64,000 nucleotides of DNA from Brooklawnia sp032229645. GTDB lineage: Bacteria; Actinomycetota; Actinomycetes; Propionibacteriales; Propionibacteriaceae. The stretch is taken from the NCBI GenBank assembly GCA_963722295.1, contig CAVRLB010000007.1, positions 186,001 to 250,000 on the forward strand. Reading direction: 5' to 3'. Shown one piece after another: positions 24,254 to 32,691 of this stretch (positions are counted from its first letter, which is position 1; each line of letters starts with the position of its first letter). The notes beneath the pieces were generated by a model. That model had not been told where the DNA came from. It saw nothing but the letters and a program-made list of their open reading frames with translations, and made no database searches. Position numbers and translations under genes: made by a program.

Positions 24254-24764
24254 TCGATGTTTCCTGTGCCTTTGCCCATTGCTCGACTCGTTGCGCACTT
24301 TCTTCATCGCTTAGGTCTTCAACGCGGGTCATGATCGACCAACGAACCCCGAATGGATCACGGATTGACGCGTAACGGTCGCCAGAGACAAACGTCGTGA
24401 GCGCTTCCCGAATCGTCGCGCCAGCAAGTTCTGCACGCTCGACAACAGCGTCTACGTCAGCGCAGTAGAGGCCGATCGAGTAGCAATCGCCGTCTCCCTC
24501 GGGAGGCGGCACTAACCCGAAGGCAGCGTTCGGTTCGCCGATCTGCAGGTGCCCGTTGCCGAAATCGAGCTCCGCGTGCACGACGACGCCGCCCATCTCA
24601 GTGAGATCCGAAACACGGGCACCGAAGACCGAGTGGTAGAACTCTGCGGCCTCAGCGGCGCGAGGAATGGCCAGGAAGGGTGTCAGGCTGGTGAAACCGT
24701 GCGGCACACCGGCGATCGTGTGGTCACCGGTGACGCCTGTCCGAGCTGAGTTATTGTCGTTCAT
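24219..24764 (-). CDS. VOC-family (PhnB-like) protein
   Basis: A 181-residue PhnB-type VOC protein. SLTPFLAIPRAAEAAEFYHS, VFGARVSDL, HAELDFGNGHLQIGEPN and FVSGDRYASIRDPFGVRWSI are typical of the subfamily, and the C-terminal TRVEDLSDEESAQRVEQWA is its usual tail. ATG 24764 begins the conserved protein; the upstream frame is not conserved. It is divergent from an AraC-type regulator (start 24834), which probably controls it, and is followed by the overlapping membrane gene. Confidence 0.85.
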   Translation of the reverse strand: MNDNNSARTGVTGDHTIAGVPHGFTSLTPFLAIPRAAEAAEFYHSVFGARVSDLTEMGGVVVHAELDFGNGHLQIGEPNAAFGLVPPPEGDGDCYSIGLYCADVDAVVERAELAGATIREALTTFVSGDRYASIRDPFGVRWSIMTRVEDLSDEESAQRVEQWAKAQETSNEQITTGASKA

Positions 24765-24833
24765 AGCCCTCACGCTATTGACGGGTTGGGCGTGGTGTCT
24801 TGAAGATTTGCGACCAGTCCGAAGGGAGCGCGG

Positions 24834-25664
24834 ATGCCGCAGGTAATCAGCGGACGTGGCGTGCTCTATCCGACGCGGCTGCCGACGTTCCAACGTGTCG
24901 CGCTGCCGACCGAGCTGGCTGACCTCATCCGCTGGTTCTGGATTCCGCGTTGGGACATCCCGCCAGGGCGTTCGTCGCGGCAGCATGTGCTGCCTTTCCC
25001 CGCATCCAATCTCGTGGTCGAGCCGAACGGTGTGACCCTGCAGGGGCCAACGACGCGGGCCTCGTATCGCGACCTGCGCGGGAAGGGTTGGGCTGTCGGA
25101 GCATTGCTGCGCCCCGCAGCGGTTGCGTCACTGTGCGACGAGCCCAGCGGCATCCGCGACAGCACAATCACCATCGACGCGCCTGAGCTGCACGGTGCGG
25201 TTGTCACCGCAATGCAGGGCGAGGGCGAGACGGATGCCGCCGCACGCGCGGCTGCGGCATTTGCGAGCTGGGCAGAGGCTCGGCTAACTCCGGCCGACGA
25301 GGGCGGACTGCTGGCAAACGCCATTGAAGACCTGATTGCGTCAGATTCGGAGATTGTACGAATCGACCAGATTGCGAAGCTCGTCAACATCACCGCGCGA
25401 CACGTTCAGCGCGTGACCCATCGCTACGTCGGAGTTCCGCCCTTAGCGGTGATCCGCCGCTACCGCCTGCAAGATGCCGCCGAGCGGATACGCGAAGACA
25501 GCTCACTGACGATCGGCCAGGTAGCCGCCGAGCTTGGGTATGCCGATCATGCGCACCTCACGCGCGACTTTCGCCAGGTTCTTGGCCTTGTACCCGTTGA
25601 CTACCGCCGCGGACTCCGTGCCGATGCGCAGAGCGATGCGGTCGACCTTCGGCTCGCGCCGTAA
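24834..25664 (+). CDS. AraC-family transcriptional regulator
   Basis: A 276-residue AraC-type regulator. The N-terminal half (RVALPTELADLIRWFWIPRW, LPFPASNLVVEP, YRDLRGKGWAVGALLRPAA) is the DUF6597-like sensor domain. The C-terminal half has two helix-turn-helices (QIAKLVNITARHVQRVTHRY; LTIGQVAAELGYADHAHLTR) ending RDFRQVLGLVPVDYRRG. GGAGCG lies before ATG 24834. It is divergent from the PhnB-like VOC gene, its likely target. Confidence 0.85.
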   Translation: MPQVISGRGVLYPTRLPTFQRVALPTELADLIRWFWIPRWDIPPGRSSRQHVLPFPASNLVVEPNGVTLQGPTTRASYRDLRGKGWAVGALLRPAAVASLCDEPSGIRDSTITIDAPELHGAVVTAMQGEGETDAAARAAAAFASWAEARLTPADEGGLLANAIEDLIASDSEIVRIDQIAKLVNITARHVQRVTHRYVGVPPLAVIRRYRLQDAAERIREDSSLTIGQVAAELGYADHAHLTRDFRQVLGLVPVDYRRGLRADAQSDAVDLRLAP

Positions 25665-25700
25665 GCGTGCCGAAGCTAGCCGCGCAGCGCTCGGCGCGCG

Positions 25701-26307
25701 TCATTGCTTGGCGCTCCAGGGTGTGTCTTGGTGTGAGAACCAGACTCGCCATGGTCGCAGTGCCACGATCCGATGCTGCCCTTCCGTCTGCGGCTCATCG
25801 AGTTCACCCGACCACACTGCGGTGTCACCAGCGATGATGCCGAGGCCGTCGATGGTGTCAACAGCAACGACCTGTGATCCGCGAGTGTGTCCCGGTGTGT
25901 GGAGCAGCCACACGCCAGGAAGCAGTTCGTGGTCGCCATCGATGGAGACGTAATTGAGGGTCTGCGTCGGCGGATCGACCCATTCGGGGATGGTGTAGTC
26001 CGGTTGCGTGCGTGCGTCTTCGAGTTCTGCGCGTTGCACGTAGATGGGAGAACCCAGTGTCCACCAGAATCCGTCCATCGGGATGATCGATGAGGTGCAC
26101 GTAGATCGGCATGTCGACTGCGGCAAGCTGGCCAACGAGGATCGGCGTAATTGTGACTTCCGGCCCGGTGCTCATGATCGGGTCCGCGCCTCGTGGTATT
26201 CCGCCTGCAGTGGCGATTGCCTGCCACACCTGCTCGGCGGAAGCCGCGATGTCGTAGGTGAACTCGGCGCGATGGGGGATGCGCGCGTTGTGGTCTTGGT
26301 CGTTCAT
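25701..26307 (-). pseudogene. SRPBCC N-terminus joined to a deleted MBL-fold hydrolase
   Basis: From ATG 26307 the frame encodes the start of an AHSA1-type SRPBCC protein (HRAEFTYDIAASAEQVWQAI, to about residue 36). It then switches within the same frame into the N-terminus of an AttM/BlcC-type metallo-beta-lactamase-fold hydrolase (VTITPILVGQLAAVDMPIYV ... ILVDTGFS), with an internal ATG at 26175. After that the reading continues in another frame with PIYVQRAELEDARTQPDYTI and LLHTPGHTRGSQVVAVDTID to stop 25701. The roughly 60 residues with the zinc-binding HxHxDH motif are gone. So two genes were joined by one deletion and the enzyme was destroyed by another. Confidence 0.65.
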
Positions 26308-26885
26308 GATCCTGATGCCCCCTCCGGGCGTGGGTACGAGGTGACGATCAGTCGGTGCGGCCGCCCGTCGTTGTGGTGATATCTCGCGGCGATCGCGGTG
26401 ATCGCTGCTTGGAGTTCGGATGCGAACGCAGCCCGGTCCTCCGGCGTGACGAACCCGATCTCGGCGTCGATTGTGAGGGTCGGCACGCGTGCGCCGCCGG
26501 CCGCTGCGTGCATGATCGCCCCGACCTCGGAAACGGCTCGCCCGTTGACCGCGACCAGGTAGTCGGCCGAGAGTTGATCGGCGATTCCAGTCGGGTCGAT
26601 CGCCGCGGTCTGGAGCAGGTTGGGAGCGACGACCATCCGGCGGGCACTGCGTTGCACGAATCGCTCGGTGATCCCACCCCAACTTCGAGTCTCGGCGGGT
26701 TCAACGAGACCATGTGCCTCTAGCGCCTTCAGGTGGTAGTTGACCTTCTGGCGCGTCAGACCAACCGCGGTGGCGACGGTGGCCGCCGATCCCGGCTCCG
26801 TCAGCGCGTCAAGGATCGATGCACGAATCGGATCGAGCGCCACCTCGACCGCGGCACCATCGCTCAGGACTTGAGTGTCGAACAT
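26304..26885 (-). CDS. ArsR-like winged-helix regulator with C-terminal extension
   Basis: A 193-residue regulator: an N-terminal ArsR/HTH_20-type winged helix (LDPIRASILDALTEPGSAAT, VGLTRQKVNYHLKALEAHGL) followed by a C-terminal domain (LTIDAEIGFVTPEDRAAFAS) of the kind found in regulators paired with SRPBCC proteins. Its stop overlaps the start of the SRPBCC reading (ATGA at 26304-26307), so the original unit was a regulator-AHSA1 operon whose second gene is now destroyed. Confidence 0.8.
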   Translation of the reverse strand: MFDTQVLSDGAAVEVALDPIRASILDALTEPGSAATVATAVGLTRQKVNYHLKALEAHGLVEPAETRSWGGITERFVQRSARRMVVAPNLLQTAAIDPTGIADQLSADYLVAVNGRAVSEVGAIMHAAAGGARVPTLTIDAEIGFVTPEDRAAFASELQAAITAIAARYHHNDGRPHRLIVTSYPRPEGASGS

Positions 26886-26894
26886 GGACTCACG

Positions 26895-27347
26895 CTACGT
26901 ACGACAAGAAAAATTGTCAAGGGTGGATTCGGACACCTGCGGAGGTCCCTGGCGGAGGATCAAGGCCGCTCGGCGGGGTCGACTGCTGAGTCGCCTGAGG
27001 TGAAGGTCACCGAAGTCGAGAATCGCCCCGATCTCGCCGGTGGCCATGTCGAGGTCGGCGCTGTGCCTGCTGCCATGCGCCCACCCCGGGTGACGGAGAG
27101 ACCCTGGGCGCACTTGGCGATGCGTCCGGGCGTCGGCCACTGTGATCGAGATCGGGACGAAGAAGTCGATCACCCGCAGGTCCGCCACAGCCGGATTGTC
27201 GCCGCCGATGGGTTCCATCGTGCCCGGGATGACGAACCCTTGGAGCATCAGAAGCAAGAAGGGCAGCAGCAGTGCCATGAAGACGCTCGTCGGGTTGCGC
27301 AGGAACAGCCGTGCTTCGGTGGCAGTCAGTGTCGTGAGCGCGCTCAT
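26895..27347 (-). pseudogene. ABC-2-type permease, truncated
   Basis: The first about 75 residues are the N-terminus of an ABC-2 permease (MSALTTLTATEARLFLRNPT, then a hydrophobic helix and DFFVPISITVA). The frame then leaves the family and ends with an unrelated Arg-rich stretch at 26895. Homologues are about 240-260 residues with six helices; five are missing. It starts inside the last codons of the ABC ATPase gene (ATGA overlap), so the operon originally encoded a complete exporter. Confidence 0.65.
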
Positions 27348-28146
27348 GCTGCTCTCCAAGTGGTCGTGGGGTCGATCTTGTCAAGGAAGTCGAGGTAGGC
27401 GTCTTCGAGGCTCTGGGTCGCGCCGGACCCGGCCGAGGCGGCGGCGCGGAGTTCCGTCGGCGTTCCGACGAACTGCGTGCGTCCGGCGACGATGATGGCT
27501 AGCCGGTCGGCCAGCCGTTGCACCTCGTCGAGATAGTGGGAGACCAAGATGATGGTGACCCCACCGCCCTTGATCTGGTCGATGAGGTGCCAGACGCTGC
27601 GTCGTCCCCGGGGATCGAGGCCGGTGGTGAGTTCATCGAGCACAACGATCTGGGGTGATCCGACCAGGGCGAGGGCGATGGAGAGTCGCTGCTTTTCGCC
27701 CCCGGAGAGCTTGCCGAAGGCACGCTTTCTCTGACCGTCCAGCCCGACCGTTCGTAACAGATCCTCGACGGCGACCGGAACCGGGTAGAAGGAGGCGAAC
27801 AACCGCAGCGCTTCTTCCACTCGCAGGGTGTCCGGGAGGACTGCCGATTGAAGCTGATACCCGACCCGCTCGCGCACATGTCGACGGTGTCGCACCGGGT
27901 CGAGGCCAAATAGCTCGATTCGGCCCGAATCGGGTGCGAGTGCGCCTGCGAGGCATTCCACCGTGATCGTCTTGCCCGCTCCGTTGGGGCCGAGGAGCAA
28001 AAGACCTCTCCGGCATGGATCGAGAAACTGACGTTGTCAACGGCCACGACACCCGGGAACGTCTTGCGCAGGCCACGGATTTCCACGGCTACCGCGGGCT
28101 GCCCCGACGGCTTCGAGGCAATACCGTGCTGCGTGTTGTCGTTCAT
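27344..28146 (-). pseudogene. ABC transporter ATPase with frameshift at Walker A
   Basis: An ABC-2-type exporter ATPase in two frames. The N-terminal strand part (VAVEIRGLRKTFPGVVAVDN, FSIHAGEVF) runs from 28146 to about 28003. After a one-base shift in GGTCTTTTGCTCC the rest continues to 27344: LLGPNGAGKTITVECLAG (Walker A), the GKLSGGEKQRLSIALALVGS signature, VVLDELTTGLDP (Walker B) and the switch His in IILVSHYLDEV. The note 'TTTT' homopolymer makes slippage or sequencing error possible. It is the third gene of an operon and overlaps its neighbours on both sides. Confidence 0.7.
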
Positions 28147-28835
28147 GATTCATCGTCCTTCGTGCGCTGCCTGTTGCGTCGGGCGAAGGCCCACCACAGC
28201 AGCTGCGCCAGCAGCACCGTCGCCATGCCGGAGCCGGCCAGCACGTAGGATTCCTGGCTCCACGTGCCGCTGCCAAACACGGCGACCAGCACGGATGCGG
28301 CAATGACCGCGACGAGCAGGATAACCCGCCGCCCAATCGACGTTCCGTTGAGCCTGCGGACTACCGCCAGGGCAATCTCCACGATCTGCAGCACCGCGAC
28401 ACCGAGCCCGGAGCCAACTGCGTAGGCGACGACCCCGTGCGAGACGACGGGTGTGTTGTTGACCGCGACGATGACCGCTCCGGCAGCGACCAGCAGAGCA
28501 ACAGCATCCAATGCAACAGCCAGCAACCGCCAAGAACCGGCACCTTCGCGGTCTTGTCGCTTCCTGGGGATGAAGTCCCAGGCGCGAGCCTCGTGCCAGC
28601 GACTCGCCGCGAGTGCGATGGCGAAAGTGCTGATCGGTGCCGCAAGCGATGCCAGCAGGTTGCCGCTGAGCGTCCATACCACCGCTCCGATAGCGACGAC
28701 GATCGGGAGCGAGCAGAGCCGTCCGAACCACCAACCGCGCAGATACAGCGCGCGCGCCTCGGCTAGATCGGTCGGATGTACCAGCCGTTTCACGGCCGAG
28801 TCGGGCAGCGATACTGCCTCGTGCATGTCATTCAT
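28143..28835 (-). CDS. Membrane protein of ABC operon
   Basis: A 230-residue integral membrane protein with about six to seven helices, and a hydrophilic N-terminus carrying an HPTDLAEARALYLRG segment. It lies between the operon's regulator (overlap 8 bases) and the ABC ATPase (ATGA overlap). No family is recognisable; in such regulator-membrane-ABC operons it may be a second permease-like or accessory component of an exporter. It appears intact while the rest of the transporter is broken. Confidence 0.65.
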   Translation of the reverse strand: MNDMHEAVSLPDSAVKRLVHPTDLAEARALYLRGWWFGRLCSLPIVVAIGAVVWTLSGNLLASLAAPISTFAIALAASRWHEARAWDFIPRKRQDREGAGSWRLLAVALDAVALLVAAGAVIVAVNNTPVVSHGVVAYAVGSGLGVAVLQIVEIALAVVRRLNGTSIGRRVILLVAVIAASVLVAVFGSGTWSQESYVLAGSGMATVLLAQLLWWAFARRNRQRTKDDES

Positions 28836-29301
28836 AGTTCCTCCAAGGTGTTGTCGTGAGGTAATCGGAGTCGACGCTCGCCCGGGCGAGTTCGTAGACC
28901 TTCTGACGCGCCACACCAAGCGCACCGGCAACAGTCACGGCGCTGAACTCGTCGAGCAGCGCTTCGACGCAAACCGAACGGACACTCGCGGCGCGGGCAA
29001 CCAAGTGCGACATCAAGGCGCTGACTTCTGCGGCCAGCAGGGCGACGGCCCGCTCCCCGCCGAACGGAGCAGCCCAGCCCTCCGTGCCCGCAGCCGCAGC
29101 TGCAAAGAGCCGGTCGCCACCGTCTTGAAGGTGGAAGGTGACCTGGTCCGGGGTGACACCGGCAGCCTCGAACCGCTCGATCACGGACGCGACCGTCGCG
29201 GGATCGTCCCTCCGGCGATGCGCAAGGACGCGTGCCCACGTGTCTGCTTCCGACTCGCTTGGGTTCCAAAGCTCGCTGTCACCCCTGGGGTTACGATCCA
29301 T
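28828..29301 (-). CDS. Operon regulator with C-terminal helix-turn-helix
   Basis: A 157-residue protein. The N-terminal two thirds are acidic and helical. The C-terminus contains a likely helix-turn-helix (VEALLDEFSAVTVAGALGVA followed by RQKVYELARA). I do not recognise a named family. Two dyads with the same CACCCC/GGGGT core, one in its promoter (29328-29354) and one over the start codon region (about 29277-29295), suggest strong autoregulation of the operon it heads. Confidence 0.6.
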   Translation of the reverse strand: MDRNPRGDSELWNPSESEADTWARVLAHRRRDDPATVASVIERFEAAGVTPDQVTFHLQDGGDRLFAAAAAGTEGWAAPFGGERAVALLAAEVSALMSHLVARAASVRSVCVEALLDEFSAVTVAGALGVARQKVYELARASVDSDYLTTTPWRNYE

Positions 29302-29354
29302 GCCTACAGCATCACATCTCGAACCACCCTATGTCAACCCTGGGGTGACATAGG
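29277..29354. promoter_or_regulatory. Double operator of the ABC operon
   Basis: At 29328-29354 the arms CCTATGTCA and TGACATAGG enclose ACCCTGGGG, a 27-bp dyad with only the core imperfect. A second site with the same core (GTCACCCCTGGGGTTAC, about 29278-29294) overlaps the beginning of the regulator gene. Both lie where a repressor would block transcription of the leftward operon. Confidence 0.65.
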
Positions 29355-29458
29355 CTCCATTCTCTCCGCCATTGGGATGGCTCAAACCCTTCTCCGGCCC
29401 CACCAAGTGAGGTGGTCGTCGTCATCACCATCACCATCGTCGAGTCGAGGGACGAGGC

Positions 29459-29787
29459 ATGGAGCTCGACACGATGATTGTGGTCGATGATCTTGTGGCG
29501 CAGTACCGCGACGGCGCGACGCTCGTTGAGCTGGCCTCACGCTTCGGCGTCCACCGACGGACGGTCGCGGAGCATCTGACGCGGCGGAAGGTCCCGATCC
29601 GCCGTGGAAGATTCGACCCTTCCCGCATTCATGAAGCAGCGACCTCTACGACAGCGGGTTGACGCTGGTAGAGGTCGGCTTGAAGGTCGGTGTGGGGCCT
29701 CAGGCAGTTCGCCGCGCGCTGGCCGAGCATGGCGTTCCGATTCGCGCGGGCGTTGGGCGACGCAGCCGGATGGCCACTGCCTCCTGA
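29459..29787 (+). pseudogene. Double helix-turn-helix recombinase-associated protein, frameshifted
   Basis: Two similar recombinase-type helix-turn-helix repeats in tandem. The first (VDDLVAQYRDGATLVELASR, FGVHRRTVAEHLTRRKVPIR) starts from ATG 29459. The second (LYDSGLTLVEVGLKVGVGPQ, AVRRALAEHGVPIRAG) is in another frame and ends at stop 29787. One missing base near 29645 (GCGACCTCTAC) separates them. Small proteins of this kind often precede large serine recombinases in actinobacterial elements; here it stands directly before the integrase remnant. Confidence 0.65.
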
Positions 29788-29894
29788 CCGTAGTGATCCC
29801 GGGCGAGACCTACGCGAGGACGAGCGGTTCACGGTCTCCGGCTCCTGCTTCGCGCCGGGCATCGCGCCGGATCATCGCCTCGCGGATGCGCACA

Positions 29895-31066
29895 CGGTCG
29901 AGCAGCACGACGCTGATCGGCATCGAGTGGGCATTCAAGGCCTACGCCTCCGGGAACTGGAGCATCAGCCAACTCCACGACGAACTCACCTCCCGCGGAC
30001 TGCTCAGCCTCCCGACTCCAAGACGCCCAGCCAAGCCGCTGGCAGTGTCCAGCGTCCACCGGCTCCTGACGAACCCGTACTACAAAGGCGACCTGGTCTA
30101 TCGAGGCACCCGCTACAAGGGCAACCACCCGCCACTGGTTCCTGCCGAGGTCTGGTACCAGGTCCAGTCCGTGCTGACCGCGCACCAGTGCGCCGTCGAA
30201 GCGACCCAGGTGCACGGGCACTACCTCAAAGGCACGATCCACTGCGGACAGTGCGGCTCACGACTCATCGTCTCCAACGCGAAGAACCGCCACGGCAACG
30301 TCTACTGCTACTTCGTATGCTCCGGCCGGCACTCCAAGCGCACCGACTGCACCCGCCAGGCGATGCTCATCGAAGACGTCGAGAAGCTCGTCGAGGACTA
30401 CTACAAGCGAGTCCAGATCACCCCGGCCCAGCAGGACGCGCTCGCCGGGATGCTGCACCACGAGTTCAACCGGCTCATGGCAGCCGAAACCGACGAACTC
30501 GCCCGGCTCACCGCGAACCGGGACCGCCTCGAAGGCGAACAAGACCGGCTCATGCAAGCCCACTACGCCGACGCCATCCCGCTGAGCGTCCTCAAACGCG
30601 AGCAGGACCGCATCACGGGTGAGCTCGACAAGGTGACCCGCCGCATCGATGCCCACTCGGCGACTACGCCGACGCCCGCGCCCACCTCAACGACGCGCTC
30701 GGGCTCCTCGCGAACTGCGCCGACATCTACGCCCGCTGCGACGACACGAACCGGCGGCTATGCAACCAGGCCTTCTTCACCAAGGTCTACATCGATGAGG
30801 ACGGCGAACTGCGCGTCGAGCACAACCGGCCCTTCGAAATGCTGCTCGACCCACAGATCAACGCCAACGCCCTCACCTGGGCCGCAGATACCAACAAGGC
30901 CCGAACCTCCACCAACGTTGATGTTGGCAAGGGTTCGAGCCTTGTGCGTGGGGTGCTCCTCGCGCTGCGCGCTCGTCAACAGCCTTCAATCGCCTCGGTC
31001 AAGAACGCGAGCGTTCTTGCCGCTCGGCTCAATCGTCTGTGGAGCATAGGGGATTCGAACCCCTGA
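29895..31066 (+). pseudogene. Large serine integrase remnant at tRNA-Ala
   Basis: Middle and C-terminal parts of a large serine recombinase. A recombinase domain (IEWAFKAYASGNWSISQLHD, SVHRLLTNPYYKGDLVYRG, LVPAEVWYQVQSVLTAH) is followed by a zinc ribbon (CGQCGSRLIVSNAKNRHGN, then YFVCSGRHSKRTDCTRQ) and a coiled coil (ELARLTANRDRLEGEQDRLM). A one-base loss near 30657 shifts the frame; the tail (LGDYADARAHLNDALGLLAN, CNQAFFTKVYIDEDGELRVE) continues to a stop at 31066. The catalytic N-terminal resolvase domain with the Ser is absent. The 3' end runs into the tRNA-Ala gene, the probable attachment site, so the true C-terminus is uncertain. It can no longer excise the island. Confidence 0.75.
30896..30943. 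repeat. Inverted repeat at the integrase 3' end
   Basis: AAGGCCCGAACC (30896-30907) pairs with GGTTCGAGCCTT (30932-30943) with one mismatch. Inside, CCAAC (30912-30916) pairs with GTTGG (30923-30927). The 48-base dyad lies about 100 bases from the tRNA-Ala. It could be a terminator-like hairpin or part of the recombination site. Confidence 0.5.
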
Positions 31067-31112
31067 CCTTCTCATTGCGAACGAGACGCGCTACCAACTG
31101 CGCCAATGCCCC
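31040..31112 (-). tRNA. tRNA-Ala (anticodon CGC)
   Basis: A 73-nt cloverleaf on the minus strand. The acceptor GGGGCAT pairs with ATGCTCC and includes the G3-U70 pair that identifies tRNA-Ala. The D-arm is GCGC/GCGC, the anticodon stem-loop TCTCG-TTCGCAA-TGAGA gives CGC, and the T-arm is AGGGG-TTCGAAT-CCCCT. CCA is not encoded. The serine integrase remnant ends against its 3' side, so the gene is the likely island attachment site. Confidence 0.95.
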
Positions 31113-31251
31113 ATATCCAGTTTTTCGGTACCTGAAGATGGTACACGACCCGACACCTGACCCCCAAAAATCGGGGTTCACAACGCACAACGCCGGGCAG
31201 GCCATCCCCGCGATCCGGACGAGGAAAGCCTGGAAGCCCTAGGCTGGTGAC

Positions 31252-31790
31252 GTGGGTTACGCCTTTCATCCGGACTTCGCCCGGTACGCCTGGTTTCGCC
31301 TACCCTCAACAAGACAGCGATCCGACTCGGCGTGCTCGTCCTGAGTGCTCTGCCCGGAAAAGAGAAGTCGGACGAACAGGTCACCGTCACACGGCACCAG
31401 ATTCCGACCGCAGACGGCAGCACCATCTCGGCGCTGCTCTATACCCCCATCCGTGCCGATCGTCCGCTGCCGTGCCTGATCGACTTTCACGGCGGCGGCT
31501 TCGTCTTCAAGGCCGCGCCACATCACTTCGCGCTCGCCCGGGCCTACGCCACGCAAACCCCGTGTGCGGTGCTGTTTCCCGACTACCGGGTCCTGCCGGA
31601 GCACCGTTTCCCCGCTCCCGTAGAAGATGCCTATTCGTCGCTGCTGTGGCTGGACAGCGGTGAACGCTTTCGTTGCCGACCGGTCTCGGGGCTTTTCCGC
31701 GGCGTCGGGCACGGCGATAGTCGACGCGGCCCGGTCGCTGATGCGCTGGGCATGGGCGACGGGGCATGGACCGCGTACCTTATCAAGTGA
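31252..31790 (+). pseudogene. HSL-type alpha/beta hydrolase, frameshifted and truncated
   Basis: The N-terminus (VGYAFHPDFARYAWFRL from GTG 31252) and the main part (LNKTAIRLGVLVLSALPGKE, YTPIRADRPLPCLIDFHGGG, LFPDYRVLPEHRFPAPVEDA) are in different frames, with a one-base shift near 31303. The oxyanion-hole motif HGGGF of the hormone-sensitive-lipase family is present. The similarity stops after YSSLLWLDSGERF, before the GDSAG nucleophile elbow, so the catalytic Ser and His are missing. The start looks like the native N-terminus, so this is a chromosomal gene decaying beside the island edge. Confidence 0.65.
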
Positions 31791-31861
31791 GCTCGATCCA
31801 TGCGCACCGTGTCTAACCTTGTCGGAGCTTCATTGTCAGTGGTGGCCACTACAGTGAGGCC

Positions 31862-32143
31862 ATGACGCCCACCCTCAATGAAGTGCGCTCCGTCATCGAT
31901 GCGATCGACCAACAGATCGTTTCGCTGATCGCGGAGCGCCAAAGCTGCGTGCTTACCGCTGGCTCGCTCAAGAAAGACGAGGATGGCGTGCGCGCACCCG
32001 CTCGTGTCGAACAGGTCATCGAGAAAGCACGAGCACTCGCAGACGCAGCGGGCGCTTCACCCGAAGTCGTCGAGAGCACCTACCGCGCGATGATCAGCGC
32101 TTTCATCCGCCTCGAGCTCGCGCAGCACCGATCCGGCTACTAA
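31862..32143 (+). CDS. Chorismate mutase (AroQ-type)
   Basis: A 93-residue all-helical AroQ chorismate mutase domain, which would convert chorismate to prephenate for Phe/Tyr synthesis. Helix 1 has the conserved LNEVRSVIDAIDQQIVSLIA with an active-site Arg and the R in ERQSCV. The loop Lys (AGSLKKDEDGV) and the RVEQVIEKARALADAAG segment follow, and the C-terminal helix is VESTYRAMISAFIRLELAQH. It is monofunctional and lacks a signal peptide, so it is cytoplasmic. No aromatic operon surrounds it; it is 14 bases before a DUF3800-like gene. Confidence 0.85.
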   Translation: MTPTLNEVRSVIDAIDQQIVSLIAERQSCVLTAGSLKKDEDGVRAPARVEQVIEKARALADAAGASPEVVESTYRAMISAFIRLELAQHRSGY

Positions 32144-32157
32144 AAGCCAGGCCTCTC

Positions 32158-32691
32158 ATGACGTTCTCCGCAGGTGATCGCGTCTTCGTCGACGAGTCCA
32201 AGGCTCGCGGCTACATTATCGTTGCGACAGCATCTTCACCGTCTTTGATCCATGATTATGAAAAGGCGTTGCGCGGTCTCTTGAAGCCGGGACAGCGCCG
32301 AATTCATTTCAAAAGTGAAAGCGATAGCCGACGTAGAGAGATCCTCTCACGCATGTGCAAGCTTGATCTGCGCGCGTCAGTCTGGATCGCAAAAGGCCTA
32401 CCGAACAAAGAAGCTCGTGATGCATGCCTCGCGTCCCTCGTTTCGGAATGTTGCCGCGCACAGGTGTCTGCTCTCATCATCGAACGGGATGAATCACTTA
32501 TGAGTGCCGACAGGAGAGTAATCAGCATGGCGCTTCGAGGCGGGATGCACTCGTTGCAATACTCACATTCTGCACCCCACGGACAGCCCCTACTCTGGGT
32601 GAGCGACTCTGTTGCATGGTGCTATGCGAAAGGCGGCGACTGGATTCGAAGAGCAAAACCCCTCACCGGGCACCGAACAATTCGACTGTAG
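32158..32691 (+). CDS. DUF3800-like protein
   Basis: A 177-residue protein that starts with an acidic strand, RVFVDESKARGYIIVATAS. This is like the FIDESG start of DUF3800 proteins, which are thought to have an RNase H-like fold. It continues with a conserved-looking RIHFKSESDSRRREILSRMC block and ends LLWVSDSVAWCYAKGGDWIR. Such proteins are frequent in actinobacterial accessory regions and are of unknown function. Base composition is lower in GC than its neighbours (AT-rich codons such as AAA, GAA, TCT), suggesting recent acquisition. It may be co-transcribed with the chorismate mutase. Confidence 0.6.
   Translation: MTFSAGDRVFVDESKARGYIIVATASSPSLIHDYEKALRGLLKPGQRRIHFKSESDSRRREILSRMCKLDLRASVWIAKGLPNKEARDACLASLVSECCRAQVSALIIERDESLMSADRRVISMALRGGMHSLQYSHSAPHGQPLLWVSDSVAWCYAKGGDWIRRAKPLTGHRTIRL

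Noticed and set aside
31244..31660. Intact esterase gene beside tRNA-Ala
   Set aside because: Frame changes near 31303 and similarity ends before the catalytic Ser, so it was called a pseudogene.
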